Shown in pieces: positions 52,360 to 60,800 of a stretch of DNA of 64,000 bases. Made by a program: the position numbers and the translations under genes. Positions within the stretch are counted from its first letter, which is position 1. Every line of letters begins with the position of its first letter. The DNA lies in NCBI GenBank assembly GCA_023386045.1, contig JAEWKK010000022.1:1-64000 (forward strand), in the 5' to 3' direction. The notes under the pieces are model-generated. The model made no database searches. It worked only from the letters and a program-made list of their open reading frames with translations, and was not told the DNA's origin. This DNA comes from Bacteroidota bacterium (lineage in GTDB: Bacteria > Bacteroidota > Bacteroidia > Chitinophagales > Chitinophagaceae).

Positions 52360-53040
52360 ATGGAACGTTATAATATTTTTCAACTCATTCATAAAGGTCT
52401 TCGTGCTTCACTTTATCAAACTGCTCTTCAATTGCAACAGACTGATTTCACCTCTGAAGAAGGAACTGAAGAAGCCATCAACAAGGTCAAAGAGATCGTA
52501 ATGCTGTTTGAAGGTCATGCCCAGAAGGAAGACAATTATGTACTTCCTGCCATCCATGCTTACGAACCTGCGGTAGTTGCCAGCTTTGAAGCAGAACACG
52601 TGGAAGACGAAAAGCTTGGCCACCATTTGCAGGATTGCCTCATTAAGCTTTCTACTGCTACCAGCTTTCTCGAAAAGCTTGTTGCAGGAAGGGAGTTGAA
52701 TGAAAGCTTCGTTGCATTTACCGCATTCAATCTTCAGCATATGGCAAAAGAAGAAGACATCATCAACAAAATATTATGGCGATACTATAATGATGAAGAG
52801 ATCAAATTGATCAGTGGTAAAATTTCTGCCAGCATCGAACCATGGATACAGGATTTTTATGCCACCTGGATGTTGCGAGGCATCAACGACCTGGAAGCAG
52901 CAGAATGGCTGAAAGCTATTGAAAGAGGAATGCCTGAAGAGGTTTTCCAGTCGCTCATGCAAAAAGCCGAAGTGGAATGGACGGCTGAACGCTTCCGCAA
53001 AATCACCCACTCTCTCACCGAAGGAGTAATGGTAGCCTGA
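52360..53040 (+). CDS. Hemerythrin-like domain protein
   Basis: A 226-residue, all-helical protein with hemerythrin-type ligands: His in IHKGLR, EGHAQKEDNYVLP, AEHVEDEKLG and LQHMAKEEDI, the spacing of a di-iron four-helix bundle. Such proteins bind O2, NO or iron. The C-terminal ~80 residues add more helices. It has no signal peptide, so it is cytoplasmic. It lies between the DUF5602 lipoprotein (71-bp gap) and the cytochrome c (18-bp gap). Confidence 0.85.
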   Translation: MERYNIFQLIHKGLRASLYQTALQLQQTDFTSEEGTEEAINKVKEIVMLFEGHAQKEDNYVLPAIHAYEPAVVASFEAEHVEDEKLGHHLQDCLIKLSTATSFLEKLVAGRELNESFVAFTAFNLQHMAKEEDIINKILWRYYNDEEIKLISGKISASIEPWIQDFYATWMLRGINDLEAAEWLKAIERGMPEEVFQSLMQKAEVEWTAERFRKITHSLTEGVMVA

Positions 53041-53058
53041 ACCAACCAAATTTTTTAT

Positions 53059-53658
53059 ATGAAAAAGATCACCATTGTTTCAAGCACTTTAGCTTTTCTT
53101 ATTGCAGTTTCCGTTATTGCCTGCAATAGCAGTAGTTCAACTTCAACAAATAAAGAAGGCATTACAGAAATAGCAGCAACTGTCAGCCAGGACAGCCTGA
53201 TAAGCCGTGGAAGATATCTTGTAACCATTATGGGTTGTAACGACTGTCATTCACCCAAGATCATGGGACCACATGGACCTATGATTGATACAGCCCGGAT
53301 GTTATCAGGACATCCTTCAGATATGCCAGTAGCCAGTGCCCCTGCTGATGCGGTGAAGTCCTGGGTTTTATTCAACCCTACACTAACCGCTTTTGTAGGT
53401 CCATGGGGAACTTCATTTGCTGCCAATCTTACTTCTGATGAATCAGGAATTGGTAACTGGTCTGAAGGACAATTCTTCAAGGCCATCCGCGAAGGGAAAT
53501 ATAAAGGCATGGACAATACCAGGCCACTCTTACCACCTATGCCCTGGGAAATGTATCGCAATGCTACTGACGAAGATCTTAGATCCATATTTGCTTACCT
53601 GAAATCAACACCACCAGTTAAAAACAATGTTCCTTCTCAAATACCTCCAGTCAACTAA
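53059..53658 (+). CDS. Lipoprotein cytochrome c (single haem)
   Basis: A 199-residue lipoprotein (signal with VIAC). One haem motif, CNDCH, is at about residue 58, with a likely axial Met in PPMPW near residue 155 and the usual helices (SEGQFFKAIREG; LRSIFAYLKS). It is the type of small cytochrome found beside dioxygen- or sulfur-related enzymes. Third gene of the DUF5602/hemerythrin/cytochrome operon, ended by a terminator. Confidence 0.9.
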   Translation: MKKITIVSSTLAFLIAVSVIACNSSSSTSTNKEGITEIAATVSQDSLISRGRYLVTIMGCNDCHSPKIMGPHGPMIDTARMLSGHPSDMPVASAPADAVKSWVLFNPTLTAFVGPWGTSFAANLTSDESGIGNWSEGQFFKAIREGKYKGMDNTRPLLPPMPWEMYRNATDEDLRSIFAYLKSTPPVKNNVPSQIPPVN

Positions 53659-53677
53659 AAATAGTTGATATCATCCC

Positions 53678-53706
53678 AGCCTTTACGCCGTAACGTAAAG
53701 GCTTTT
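53678..53706 (+). terminator. Terminator of the cytochrome operon
   Basis: AGCCTTTACG and CGTAAAGGCT form a perfect 10-bp stem with T5, before the cupin gene. Confidence 0.9.
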
Positions 53707-53718
53707 TAAATTCAGATT

Positions 53719-54270
53719 ATGGCTTATCCCGGTAAAAAGATCAGCAACAGGCAATCAGGTCAGTCCATTCTTTTTCTTCAAACTGCAAAGGACACTGAAG
53801 GACAATTGCTGGAAATGGAAACAGTGTATTCACCTTTATCAAATGAACCTGCCCCTCATTTCCATCCTTACCAGGATGAACTTTTTACAGTGGTAAGCGG
53901 CGAGCTCACAGTAAGGATTAACGGGAGCACCACTACGCTCACACCCGGTCAACAGATCAAAATTCCAAGAAATACCATTCATTCCATGTGGAATCATTCC
54001 TCCAGGCTAACAGTTGTAAACTGGAAGGTGATGCCTGCTCTTGAAACAGAAGAATTTCTTGAAAACGCCATGGGACTTGCCCACGATGGCAAGATCAACA
54101 ACAATGGCATGCCCACCCTGCTCCAGGTAGCACTTATGGCTAAACGTTATGAAGCCGAATTCAGGTTAGCCAAACCATCCCTGCTGGTGCAGAAATTATT
54201 ATTTACAGTTCTGCAACCATTTGCCCTGCTGGCAGGATTAAAACCTTCTTATAAAAAATACATTGACTGA
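53719..54270 (+). CDS. Cupin-domain protein
   Basis: A 183-residue protein with a small cupin barrel (residues ~15-110): metal-site motif PHFHPYQDELFTVVSGEL and the second-half His in IPRNTIHSMW. The C-terminal ~70 residues are helical with one hydrophobic segment (LLFTVLQPFALLAG). Likely an iron-binding enzyme or sensor of unknown substrate. It has its own transcription unit behind the cytochrome terminator. Confidence 0.85.
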   Translation: MAYPGKKISNRQSGQSILFLQTAKDTEGQLLEMETVYSPLSNEPAPHFHPYQDELFTVVSGELTVRINGSTTTLTPGQQIKIPRNTIHSMWNHSSRLTVVNWKVMPALETEEFLENAMGLAHDGKINNNGMPTLLQVALMAKRYEAEFRLAKPSLLVQKLLFTVLQPFALLAGLKPSYKKYID

Positions 54271-54390
54271 TCCTTGCTATAATGGAAAGACAAGATGAAA
54301 GGAGGTGATTCAGTTAGATGCAATGGAAATGATTTTTTTGTTTGAAAGATTCTATTGAACCTGGTGTTACCATTCCGTAACAATTGATAT

Positions 54391-54413
54391 ACCTGCAAGA
54401 AGCAGGTTTTTTT
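54391..54413 (+). terminator. Terminator after the cupin gene
   Basis: ACCTGC and GCAGGT form a short stem followed by T-rich sequence. The rest of 54271-54542 holds a near-perfect copy of the anti-anti-Shine-Dalgarno word AAAGGAGGTGAT (54298) followed by a 4-codon ORF; no gene is supported. Confidence 0.6.
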
Positions 54414-54542
54414 GTGGCTGCATAAATTTTTAATGATCGCATTTTGTTACTGACACTATCTATGCTATAACTTATATCGCATAGAATTTTGAACAATAAA
54501 ATTCATTCAAACCTTCCTTCGCCTGGATAACTGGGATGATGT

Positions 54543-55616
54543 TTAAAGATCTTCCTCAATTCTGTTCAGAAAAATTCTTGTGACAGAGGATGCATAGAGA
54601 TAAGTTTGAAAGAAGCAGGATTCCTTTTGGATTCCTGAATATTGCTGGTAAGAAGAATAACCAGGGAATTCCATAGTCAGTAATCTAATAGCATTGCGGG
54701 GAGCAATATCATCACAAACAGCGGTTGTTGCCCAGCCGCCAATGGAAGCACCGCATCCTCTTTTTCCAGGCAGCTGTGAACCATTTAAATTTCTCGGCTG
54801 ATAAAAACCTTCGGGTACAGGCAGAGGATCTTTATAATAAAGGCCGGTAGGTTTTTCCTCAAGTGCATTACCTGGAACCTTTCCTCCGTGATCCCTGATA
54901 AAGCCGGCCATCTCCAATGCCAGTGCTTCGTCGGATTTAAATCCTAAGGCTATTCCCTGGCAATCGGTTCTTGGATCAGCATAGACACCAGCTTTTGAAA
55001 CATCTTTAATGGCATGCAGGTTAATGATGCGCGAAGGTTGATAAGACTGGATCAGTTGCAGGAGGTAAGTATTTTCAATTTCAACCTTTCGCCCGTGAAT
55101 ATCAAAAGGAAAAGCTTCATTAAAAGACAGTCCTGGCATAGGGAATTGCCTGTTGGGATCTGCATGTTGAGAAGAAGTATATCTTCCTGTATTTGTTTTA
55201 CTATGCGCCTTTACTGCCTTTTGGGCATTATCGGGAAATAAAACAGGTATCACTACTACATCATAATAGGGCGTAGTGCCTGATTCCAGTTGAGCGATAA
55301 TGATCTGTGCAACATCAAGTGCGGATAATTCAGAGCCATGCATGCCAGCAATCACCAGTGCTTTTTCATTGCTTGTACCAGGGAAATAATAGGCTTCCAC
55401 AGCAAGCCTGCATGCAGAATAACCAAGAACAAACTTACTCCTGATCTTATGGCTGACACAATAGGGAAGATCAACCGTGTGATCAGAAGAAACAAACCTG
55501 AAATTAGTATCCGCCAAAACCTGATCCAAAGGCTGAAAGGCCAATTCATTTGTTTGAGCATGGCCAATATTCAAAATGGAAAAAAATAGTAAAGAAAGAA
55601 GTGATATTCTTTTCAT
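54543..55616 (-). CDS. M14-like zinc carboxypeptidase / succinylglutamate desuccinylase-like
   Basis: A 357-residue exported protein (signal LLFFSILNIGHAQ). The fold is that of M14/AstE-like metallohydrolases: GMHGSELSALD carries the HxxE zinc pair, INLHAIKD the third His, and MEFPGY the catalytic Glu. DPNRQFP is the arginine/Asn substrate-site element. It could trim peptide or amino-acid conjugates, or cell-wall peptides. The start at 55616 lies 1 bp after the stop of a tiny gene, so it heads the end of a four-gene run. Confidence 0.83.
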   Translation of the reverse strand: MKRISLLSLLFFSILNIGHAQTNELAFQPLDQVLADTNFRFVSSDHTVDLPYCVSHKIRSKFVLGYSACRLAVEAYYFPGTSNEKALVIAGMHGSELSALDVAQIIIAQLESGTTPYYDVVVIPVLFPDNAQKAVKAHSKTNTGRYTSSQHADPNRQFPMPGLSFNEAFPFDIHGRKVEIENTYLLQLIQSYQPSRIINLHAIKDVSKAGVYADPRTDCQGIALGFKSDEALALEMAGFIRDHGGKVPGNALEEKPTGLYYKDPLPVPEGFYQPRNLNGSQLPGKRGCGASIGGWATTAVCDDIAPRNAIRLLTMEFPGYSSYQQYSGIQKESCFFQTYLYASSVTRIFLNRIEEDL

Positions 55617-55617
55617 C

Positions 55618-55791
55618 TTAGAAAAAAAACAATGAGCGCAAGGGCGATGGTATTCTGTTAAGCACCTGATCATTTTTCTTTTGCGCACATTCTTGCATAT
55701 TTCTCTTCTCACCTGCATTCGCCCTGGCAGTTAAAGTAATGGAGCCTATAAGAAGAATAAAGAACAGCAATATGTAAATGATCGTTTTCAT
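55618..55791 (-). CDS. Tiny secreted peptide (57 aa), unknown
   Basis: Read by hand: signal peptide MKTIIYILLFFILLIG with cleavage near ANA, then GEKRNMQECAQKKNDQVLNR and ending LRSLFFF. One Cys. No family recognised. It directly precedes the peptidase gene (1 bp gap) and follows the 64-residue Cys-rich ORF by 15 bp on the same strand. Confidence 0.6.
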   Translation of the reverse strand: MKTIIYILLFFILLIGSITLTARANAGEKRNMQECAQKKNDQVLNRIPSPLRSLFFF

Positions 55792-55806
55792 AAACTATGT
55801 TTCAGT

Positions 55807-56001
55807 TTATCCGGCCATGTTTTTTGGCAGATAGAAATAGTAATACTGTAATTCTTTTGCATAAAGATCAGCAGGTAGTTTTAGCTCCGCAGACTGTTCG
55901 CTGCTTTCTACATAAAGTTTGTCAGCACAATGCTGGCACTGTGCACCACAGGATGCGCATCCTTTATGTACTGTCATTGTTTCTTTTTCCATAACCTGCA
56001 T
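55807..56001 (-). CDS. Small cysteine-rich protein (64 aa)
   Basis: Starts MQVMEKETMTVHKG; contains four cysteines in GCASCGAQCQHCADK (two CxxC pairs, CxxCxxxCxxC), then an acidic helix and ends YYYFYLPKNMAG. The Cys cluster suggests a zinc or iron-sulfur site or a modified peptide. A second ATG at codon 4 is also possible. No family recognised. It lies between two other very small ORFs. Confidence 0.6.
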   Translation of the reverse strand: MQVMEKETMTVHKGCASCGAQCQHCADKLYVESSEQSAELKLPADLYAKELQYYYFYLPKNMAG

Positions 56002-56012
56002 TTACCTTGATT

Positions 56013-56204
56013 TTAATTACCCGGCAAAACTATTACAGCACAATAGCCACTACAATATGCATGTGCATGAATTGAACAAAGAATGGCATCAACTGCTTTA
56101 ACATTTTCTGCTTTCATTTCATCAATGCAAAGAGGCAGTTCATTCAGCACTGTATTGTCACCGGCGGTGCTCCATTCTACTTTAGCAACATCATTCTTAA
56201 CCAT
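56013..56204 (-). CDS. Small cysteine-containing protein (63 aa), possible peptide precursor
   Basis: Begins MVKNDVAKVEWSTAGDNTV and has a balanced, protein-like composition, whereas the opposite strand reading of the same DNA is low-quality. The C-terminal third has three Cys in AILCSIHAHAYCSGYC, a leader/core-like layout. It starts 14 bp from the divergent glycosyltransferase. No family recognised. Confidence 0.55.
   Translation of the reverse strand: MVKNDVAKVEWSTAGDNTVLNELPLCIDEMKAENVKAVDAILCSIHAHAYCSGYCAVIVLPGN
56155..56185 (+). promoter_or_regulatory. Promoter-like element of the glycosyltransferase gene
   Basis: TTG at 56155-56157 is followed after 20 nt by TACTTTAG (56178-56185), close to TAnnTTTG. 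It would put the transcript start about 25 nt before the ATG at 56218, inside the opposite-strand 63-residue ORF. Confidence 0.4.
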
Positions 56205-56217
56205 ACAAGAAACATTT

Positions 56218-57600
56218 ATGACAGGTAACCTTCATTCTTCTGATATCTCGGCGATCAAAAAAGGAACAAAGGTTCTCTTTGCTAATTTCCCGGGTGATGG
56301 GCATTTTAATCCCCTGACAGGACTTGCTGTTCATTTAAAGAACATGGGATGCGATGTACGCTGGTATACCTCTCCTTATTACAGGGAAAAAATAGAAAGG
56401 ATGAATATTCCTTTTTATGGTTTTAAAAAAGCAGTAGATGTAGGCAGTCATAATGATATTGACCTATCATTTCCCGACAGAAAAAATCATAAAAGCCAGA
56501 TCGCTAAACTGAAGTTTGACCTTGTTCATGCTTTTATTCTTCGTTCACCTGAGTATTTTGAAGACCTGCGGGAGATCAGAAAAGAATTTTGTTTTGAAGT
56601 GATGATCGCAGATATCACATTTGGAGCCATTCCATTTGTAAGAGAAAAAATGCATGTACCAGTGATAGCAGTGAGCATAGTTCCGCTTCCGGAAACTTCA
56701 AAAGATCTGCCTCCTTATGGACTTGGCATTACACCAACTTCCGGAATTGCAGGAAAAATTAAACATTGGGTTTTGCGTACGCTTTCCAATAAAATGATCT
56801 TCTCGAAGCCTACAAAGATCATGGGCGAGATCCTGGCTTCCTATGGCATTGAAGCTGGCAAGGCCAATATATTCGACATCCTGATCCAGAAATCAACCCT
56901 CGTGTTGCAAAGTGGTACTCCTGGCTTTGAATACAGGCGCACCGATCAAAGCAGGCATATACATTTTGCAGGACCCCTGCTTCCTCATAAAAAAACAAAC
57001 AGTGGTCCCAAATGGTTTCATGAAAAACTGAAGCAATACGATAAGGTCATTCTTGTGACACAGGGAACCGTTGAAAAAGATGCAGAGAAACTTCTGGTTC
57101 CTTCGCTGGAAGCTTTCAGGAATACGGATTACCTCCTTGTAGTAACAACAGGAGGTTCGCAAACAGAAGAACTAAGGCAGCGTTACCAGGAGCATAATAT
57201 CATTATTGAAGATTTCATTCCTTTTGACGACATCATGCCACTGGCAGATGTATACATCAGCAATGGAGGTTATGGAGGAGTTTTACTCAGCATTCAACAC
57301 CAGCTTCCAATGGTAGTTGCCGGCATTCATGAAGGTAAAAATGAGATCAATGCCCGAGTAGGTTATTTCAAACTGGGCATCAACCTGAATACAGAAAAAC
57401 CTACAGTAAAAAAATTGCGTCAGTCGGTTGAAGCCATTCTTGCCAATCCTGCGTACACTGAAAACGTGGAGCGGCTCTGTAGGGAATTCAATTCCTACAA
57501 TCCCAACGAGATCTGTGCAAGGAAACTGGCTTCTCTTTTAGTTAATAATAAAAGACCTGTTTCCATTACTGCCAGGCCTTCGCTGGAAAAGATTTATTGA
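56218..57600 (+). CDS. GT1-family (MGT/UGT-like) glycosyltransferase
   Basis: A 460-residue glycosyltransferase that moves a sugar from a nucleotide donor to a small molecule or lipid acceptor. The N-terminal domain has FPGDGHFNPLTGLAVHL. The C-terminal donor-binding domain has VTQGTVEKDAEKLL, IIEDFIPFDDIMPLADVYI and SNGGYGGVLLSIQHQLPMVV, the GT1 signature. The ATG at 56218 is preferred over an earlier frame whose residues are the antisense of the small ORF. Confidence 0.88.
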   Translation: MTGNLHSSDISAIKKGTKVLFANFPGDGHFNPLTGLAVHLKNMGCDVRWYTSPYYREKIERMNIPFYGFKKAVDVGSHNDIDLSFPDRKNHKSQIAKLKFDLVHAFILRSPEYFEDLREIRKEFCFEVMIADITFGAIPFVREKMHVPVIAVSIVPLPETSKDLPPYGLGITPTSGIAGKIKHWVLRTLSNKMIFSKPTKIMGEILASYGIEAGKANIFDILIQKSTLVLQSGTPGFEYRRTDQSRHIHFAGPLLPHKKTNSGPKWFHEKLKQYDKVILVTQGTVEKDAEKLLVPSLEAFRNTDYLLVVTTGGSQTEELRQRYQEHNIIIEDFIPFDDIMPLADVYISNGGYGGVLLSIQHQLPMVVAGIHEGKNEINARVGYFKLGINLNTEKPTVKKLRQSVEAILANPAYTENVERLCREFNSYNPNEICARKLASLLVNNKRPVSITARPSLEKIY

Positions 57601-57627
57601 AGTAGAAAAGATGAACAACTAAATTGA

Positions 57628-57700
57628 ACAAGGGATGAAGAAGACTGGTTAAAGGCAAAAATTTCAACACTTCAATATTCATCATTCCTTGTTCTTCTGT
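57628..57700. repeat. Imperfect inverted repeat of GAACAAGG type
   Basis: GAACAAGGGATGAAGAA near 57628 and the inverse TCATCATTCCTTGTTC near 57680 pair across a ~45-nt loop containing TTCAATATTCA words. Such words recur in Chitinophagaceae intergenic DNA. The remainder of 57601-57874 shows no gene. Confidence 0.55.
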
Positions 57701-57874
57701 TCGACATTCATCTGTTCATCTGCTCAATATTCCTGTAGAAATTCTTCCCCATCCATTAATACAATCCAATACAAGCCACCGGCAGGCAGGAATTTACTGC
57801 CATTCAACGGTGATTTAGGAAACCAGGGGCGAGGCCTGTTATTTGTAACCCTCAGGTAGCCATTCACCCCGAAC

Positions 57875-60800
57875 ATGGAGAAAGTAAAAAAAACCCGGAG
57901 CCAGGCGGCAAGAGTCGGAAGGATATTGCTAAAAACAATATTGTTCTTACTCCTGTTTGTTTTATTTGTTTTTATTCTCTTACTAACACCACCCGTTCAG
58001 CGCTTTCTTACAGGAAAGGTTGAAAACTACCTCCAACAAAAATTAAAAACCAGGGTCGAGATCGGCAGCATCAGCTTTGGGCTTTCAGGCAATATCAACC
58101 TTAAGGATTTTTATATTGAAGACAGGAAAAAAGATACGCTCCTTACCGGTGGCATCATTAAAGCACACCTGAATTTTCTCCGCCTTTTTTCAAACGAGGT
58201 TGAAGTAAAGGACATAGAATTACAAAATGTAACGGCCAGGGTCAATCGCGTACTCCCGGATACGGTTTTCAATTTCCAGTTCATTGTAGATGCTTTTGCA
58301 CCAAAATCTGCAGCCAGTATAGATACTACATCTGCGCCGATGAAATTAAACATCAGCGATGCCACTATGGAGAACATCCGACTTTATTTTACGGATGTTA
58401 TCACTGGAAATGATCTCTATGCAAGAATCGGCAACCTTTCCATTACCGTGGATACGCTTGATACTGAAAGCCAGCATTATGATATTCCATCCCTGATTGC
58501 CCGGAATGTGCAGGCAACCATTAAGCAATCCAAACCACTGGTTACACCGGAACCAGTTTCAAAAGACATTGCAGAAGCCCTCACTCCCAGCCCACTGCGT
58601 TTAAGCATCGGTTCAGTAGACCTGAGCAGGATCGCTTTGAAGTATGATAATGATGTTTCCGCTTTTTATACCGATATCAATATCGGCCAGTTGAAAGCAA
58701 CTCAAAGAGTACTTAATCTCCAAAACAACCAGATTTGGCTGGATCAACTCAATCTGGATAATTCAAAGGTCGCCATTAGACTGGGGAAAAAAGAAGCTGC
58801 CAAAATAGTGGAGGCAGAAATTGAAAAAGAAGTGGAAGTCCAGAAAAAAGCAGGATGGGATTTCCGGATCACAAATGTCTCACTTAACAATAACCGCCTG
58901 CAGTTTGATAACGACAATAAACCAGAAACCGCGTATGGAATGGATTACGCACATTTACTGGGAGAAGAGCTTACACTTCATGTAGAGAACTTTGTATTGA
59001 ACAATGATTCTATCGGTGGCAACATCACAAAGGGACAGTTCAAAGAAAAAAGTGGATTCGAACTCGAAGAGCTGAATGGAGAAGTTTTATACGCTTACAA
59101 TCAGTCTTACCTCAAAGACCTCTATATCAAAACTCCCGGTAGTGAGATCAAAAGAAACGCTCTTCTCACTTATAGTTCTTATGAAGCCCTGGCCAATGAT
59201 TTTGAAAAAACGGTTCTTGACCTTGAATTGGTAGACAGCAGGGTCCAGGTGAAGGATATTCTTGCATTCGCACCACAGCTTCGAAGGAATGCCGCTTTTG
59301 CAGATCCTGAAGACATCTGGTATCTTGATGTGGTAGGCAGTGGCACGCTTGACCGCCTCAGACTGGATCATCTTCAGTTCGATGGTCTCAGGAATACACA
59401 GATCGATGCAAGGGGAACACTGACAGGTCTTTCTAATCCGCAAAGAGCAGGTGGTGATTTTGTGATTAACCGGCTTCATACCACACAAACTGATATTGCT
59501 TTGTTTACAGGGCAGCGGTTATCAAATTCACAGATCAATCTGCCGGAATCTTTTGATGTAAGCGGAACCATCACTGGTAATTCAGGTGTGCTGAATACAA
59601 ATCTTGACATCAACTCTTCCTCCGGCTTTGTAGCTGTTTCTGGCAGATTCAGCAATCTTACAAGTCCTTCCGCAATCAGCTATAATACCAATATCCGCAC
59701 AAGAGGATTAAAGTTGGGGAGCATCATCAGGCAACCGGGTCAATTTGGATCGGTCACTGGCACCATGAATTTGAATGGCAGCGGACTTACACCAACTTCT
59801 ATGAACACAAGATTTTCCGGGAACCTGAACAGCTTTGGCTACAATCGTTATCAATACCGGAATATCAAAGTAAAAGGAACATTGAAAAAAACCTTATTCA
59901 ATATTGACGCTGATGTTCACGATCCCAATGCAGATATGAATTTTATTGCCAGTGGAAATTTTTCTTCCAATCCATCCATCAGGATCAATGGAATGGTGGA
60001 CAGCCTGAAAACACTTCCACTTCACTTTACAACAGAACCTTTTATATTCCGGGGCAAGGTAGATGGAACAGTAGCCAACCTTACAGCCGATAATCCCGAT
60101 GCTGATGTTCTTATAACAAGAGCGCTACTGGTTTCAGGAAATGAAAGACTTCCACTTGATACCGTGCAACTGGTTTCTGGCAACAATGAAAACGGCAGCT
60201 TCATGCATCTGCGAAGTGATATTGCCAATGCATCCATTGAAGGTCAATACAGGTTGGCTGATCTTGGTGCCATCATACAATCAAGTATACAACCTTATTT
60301 CTCAGTAACTGCACCCTCAAAAACTCCTAATGTAAAACCATATCAATTTAATTTCAACGCGGATGTGGTTTATTCACCCATATTATCCTCTTTTGTTCCT
60401 GGTTTAACCTCCATGGAAACCATACATGCAGAAGGAAGTTTTTCCAGCGAACAGGGAATGAATGCCAAAGCAAGCACACCCTATCTGCTGTACAATGGAA
60501 ATGAGTTCAGTAATGTAAACCTGCTCGCTAATACTTCAGATAGCGGACTGAGAGTAACAGGAAACATTGCCAGGATCAAAAAAGGAAATTCATTTGATTT
60601 GTATAACACCCGCATAGATGCTACAGCACTTCAGAACAAAATAGATTTCAGGGTTGGCATAGATGACCAGAATGCAAAAAATAAATACGTTTTGAGCGGA
60701 CTTCTTAGTCAGCCTTCCCAGGGTGTTTATGCTATTCATTTAAAACCAGACAGTCTGCTGCTCAATTATGAAAGATGGACTGTATCACCAGATAACCTGC

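Noticed and set aside
54314..54496. 60-residue minus-strand ORF
   Set aside because: Composition is not protein-like, it crosses the cupin terminator, and no promoter or family is seen.
56083..56217. N-terminal extension of the glycosyltransferase
   Set aside because: The extra 45 residues (Ser/Thr/Leu/Phe-rich) are the antisense of a better-looking small ORF, and a promoter-like element lies inside this stretch.
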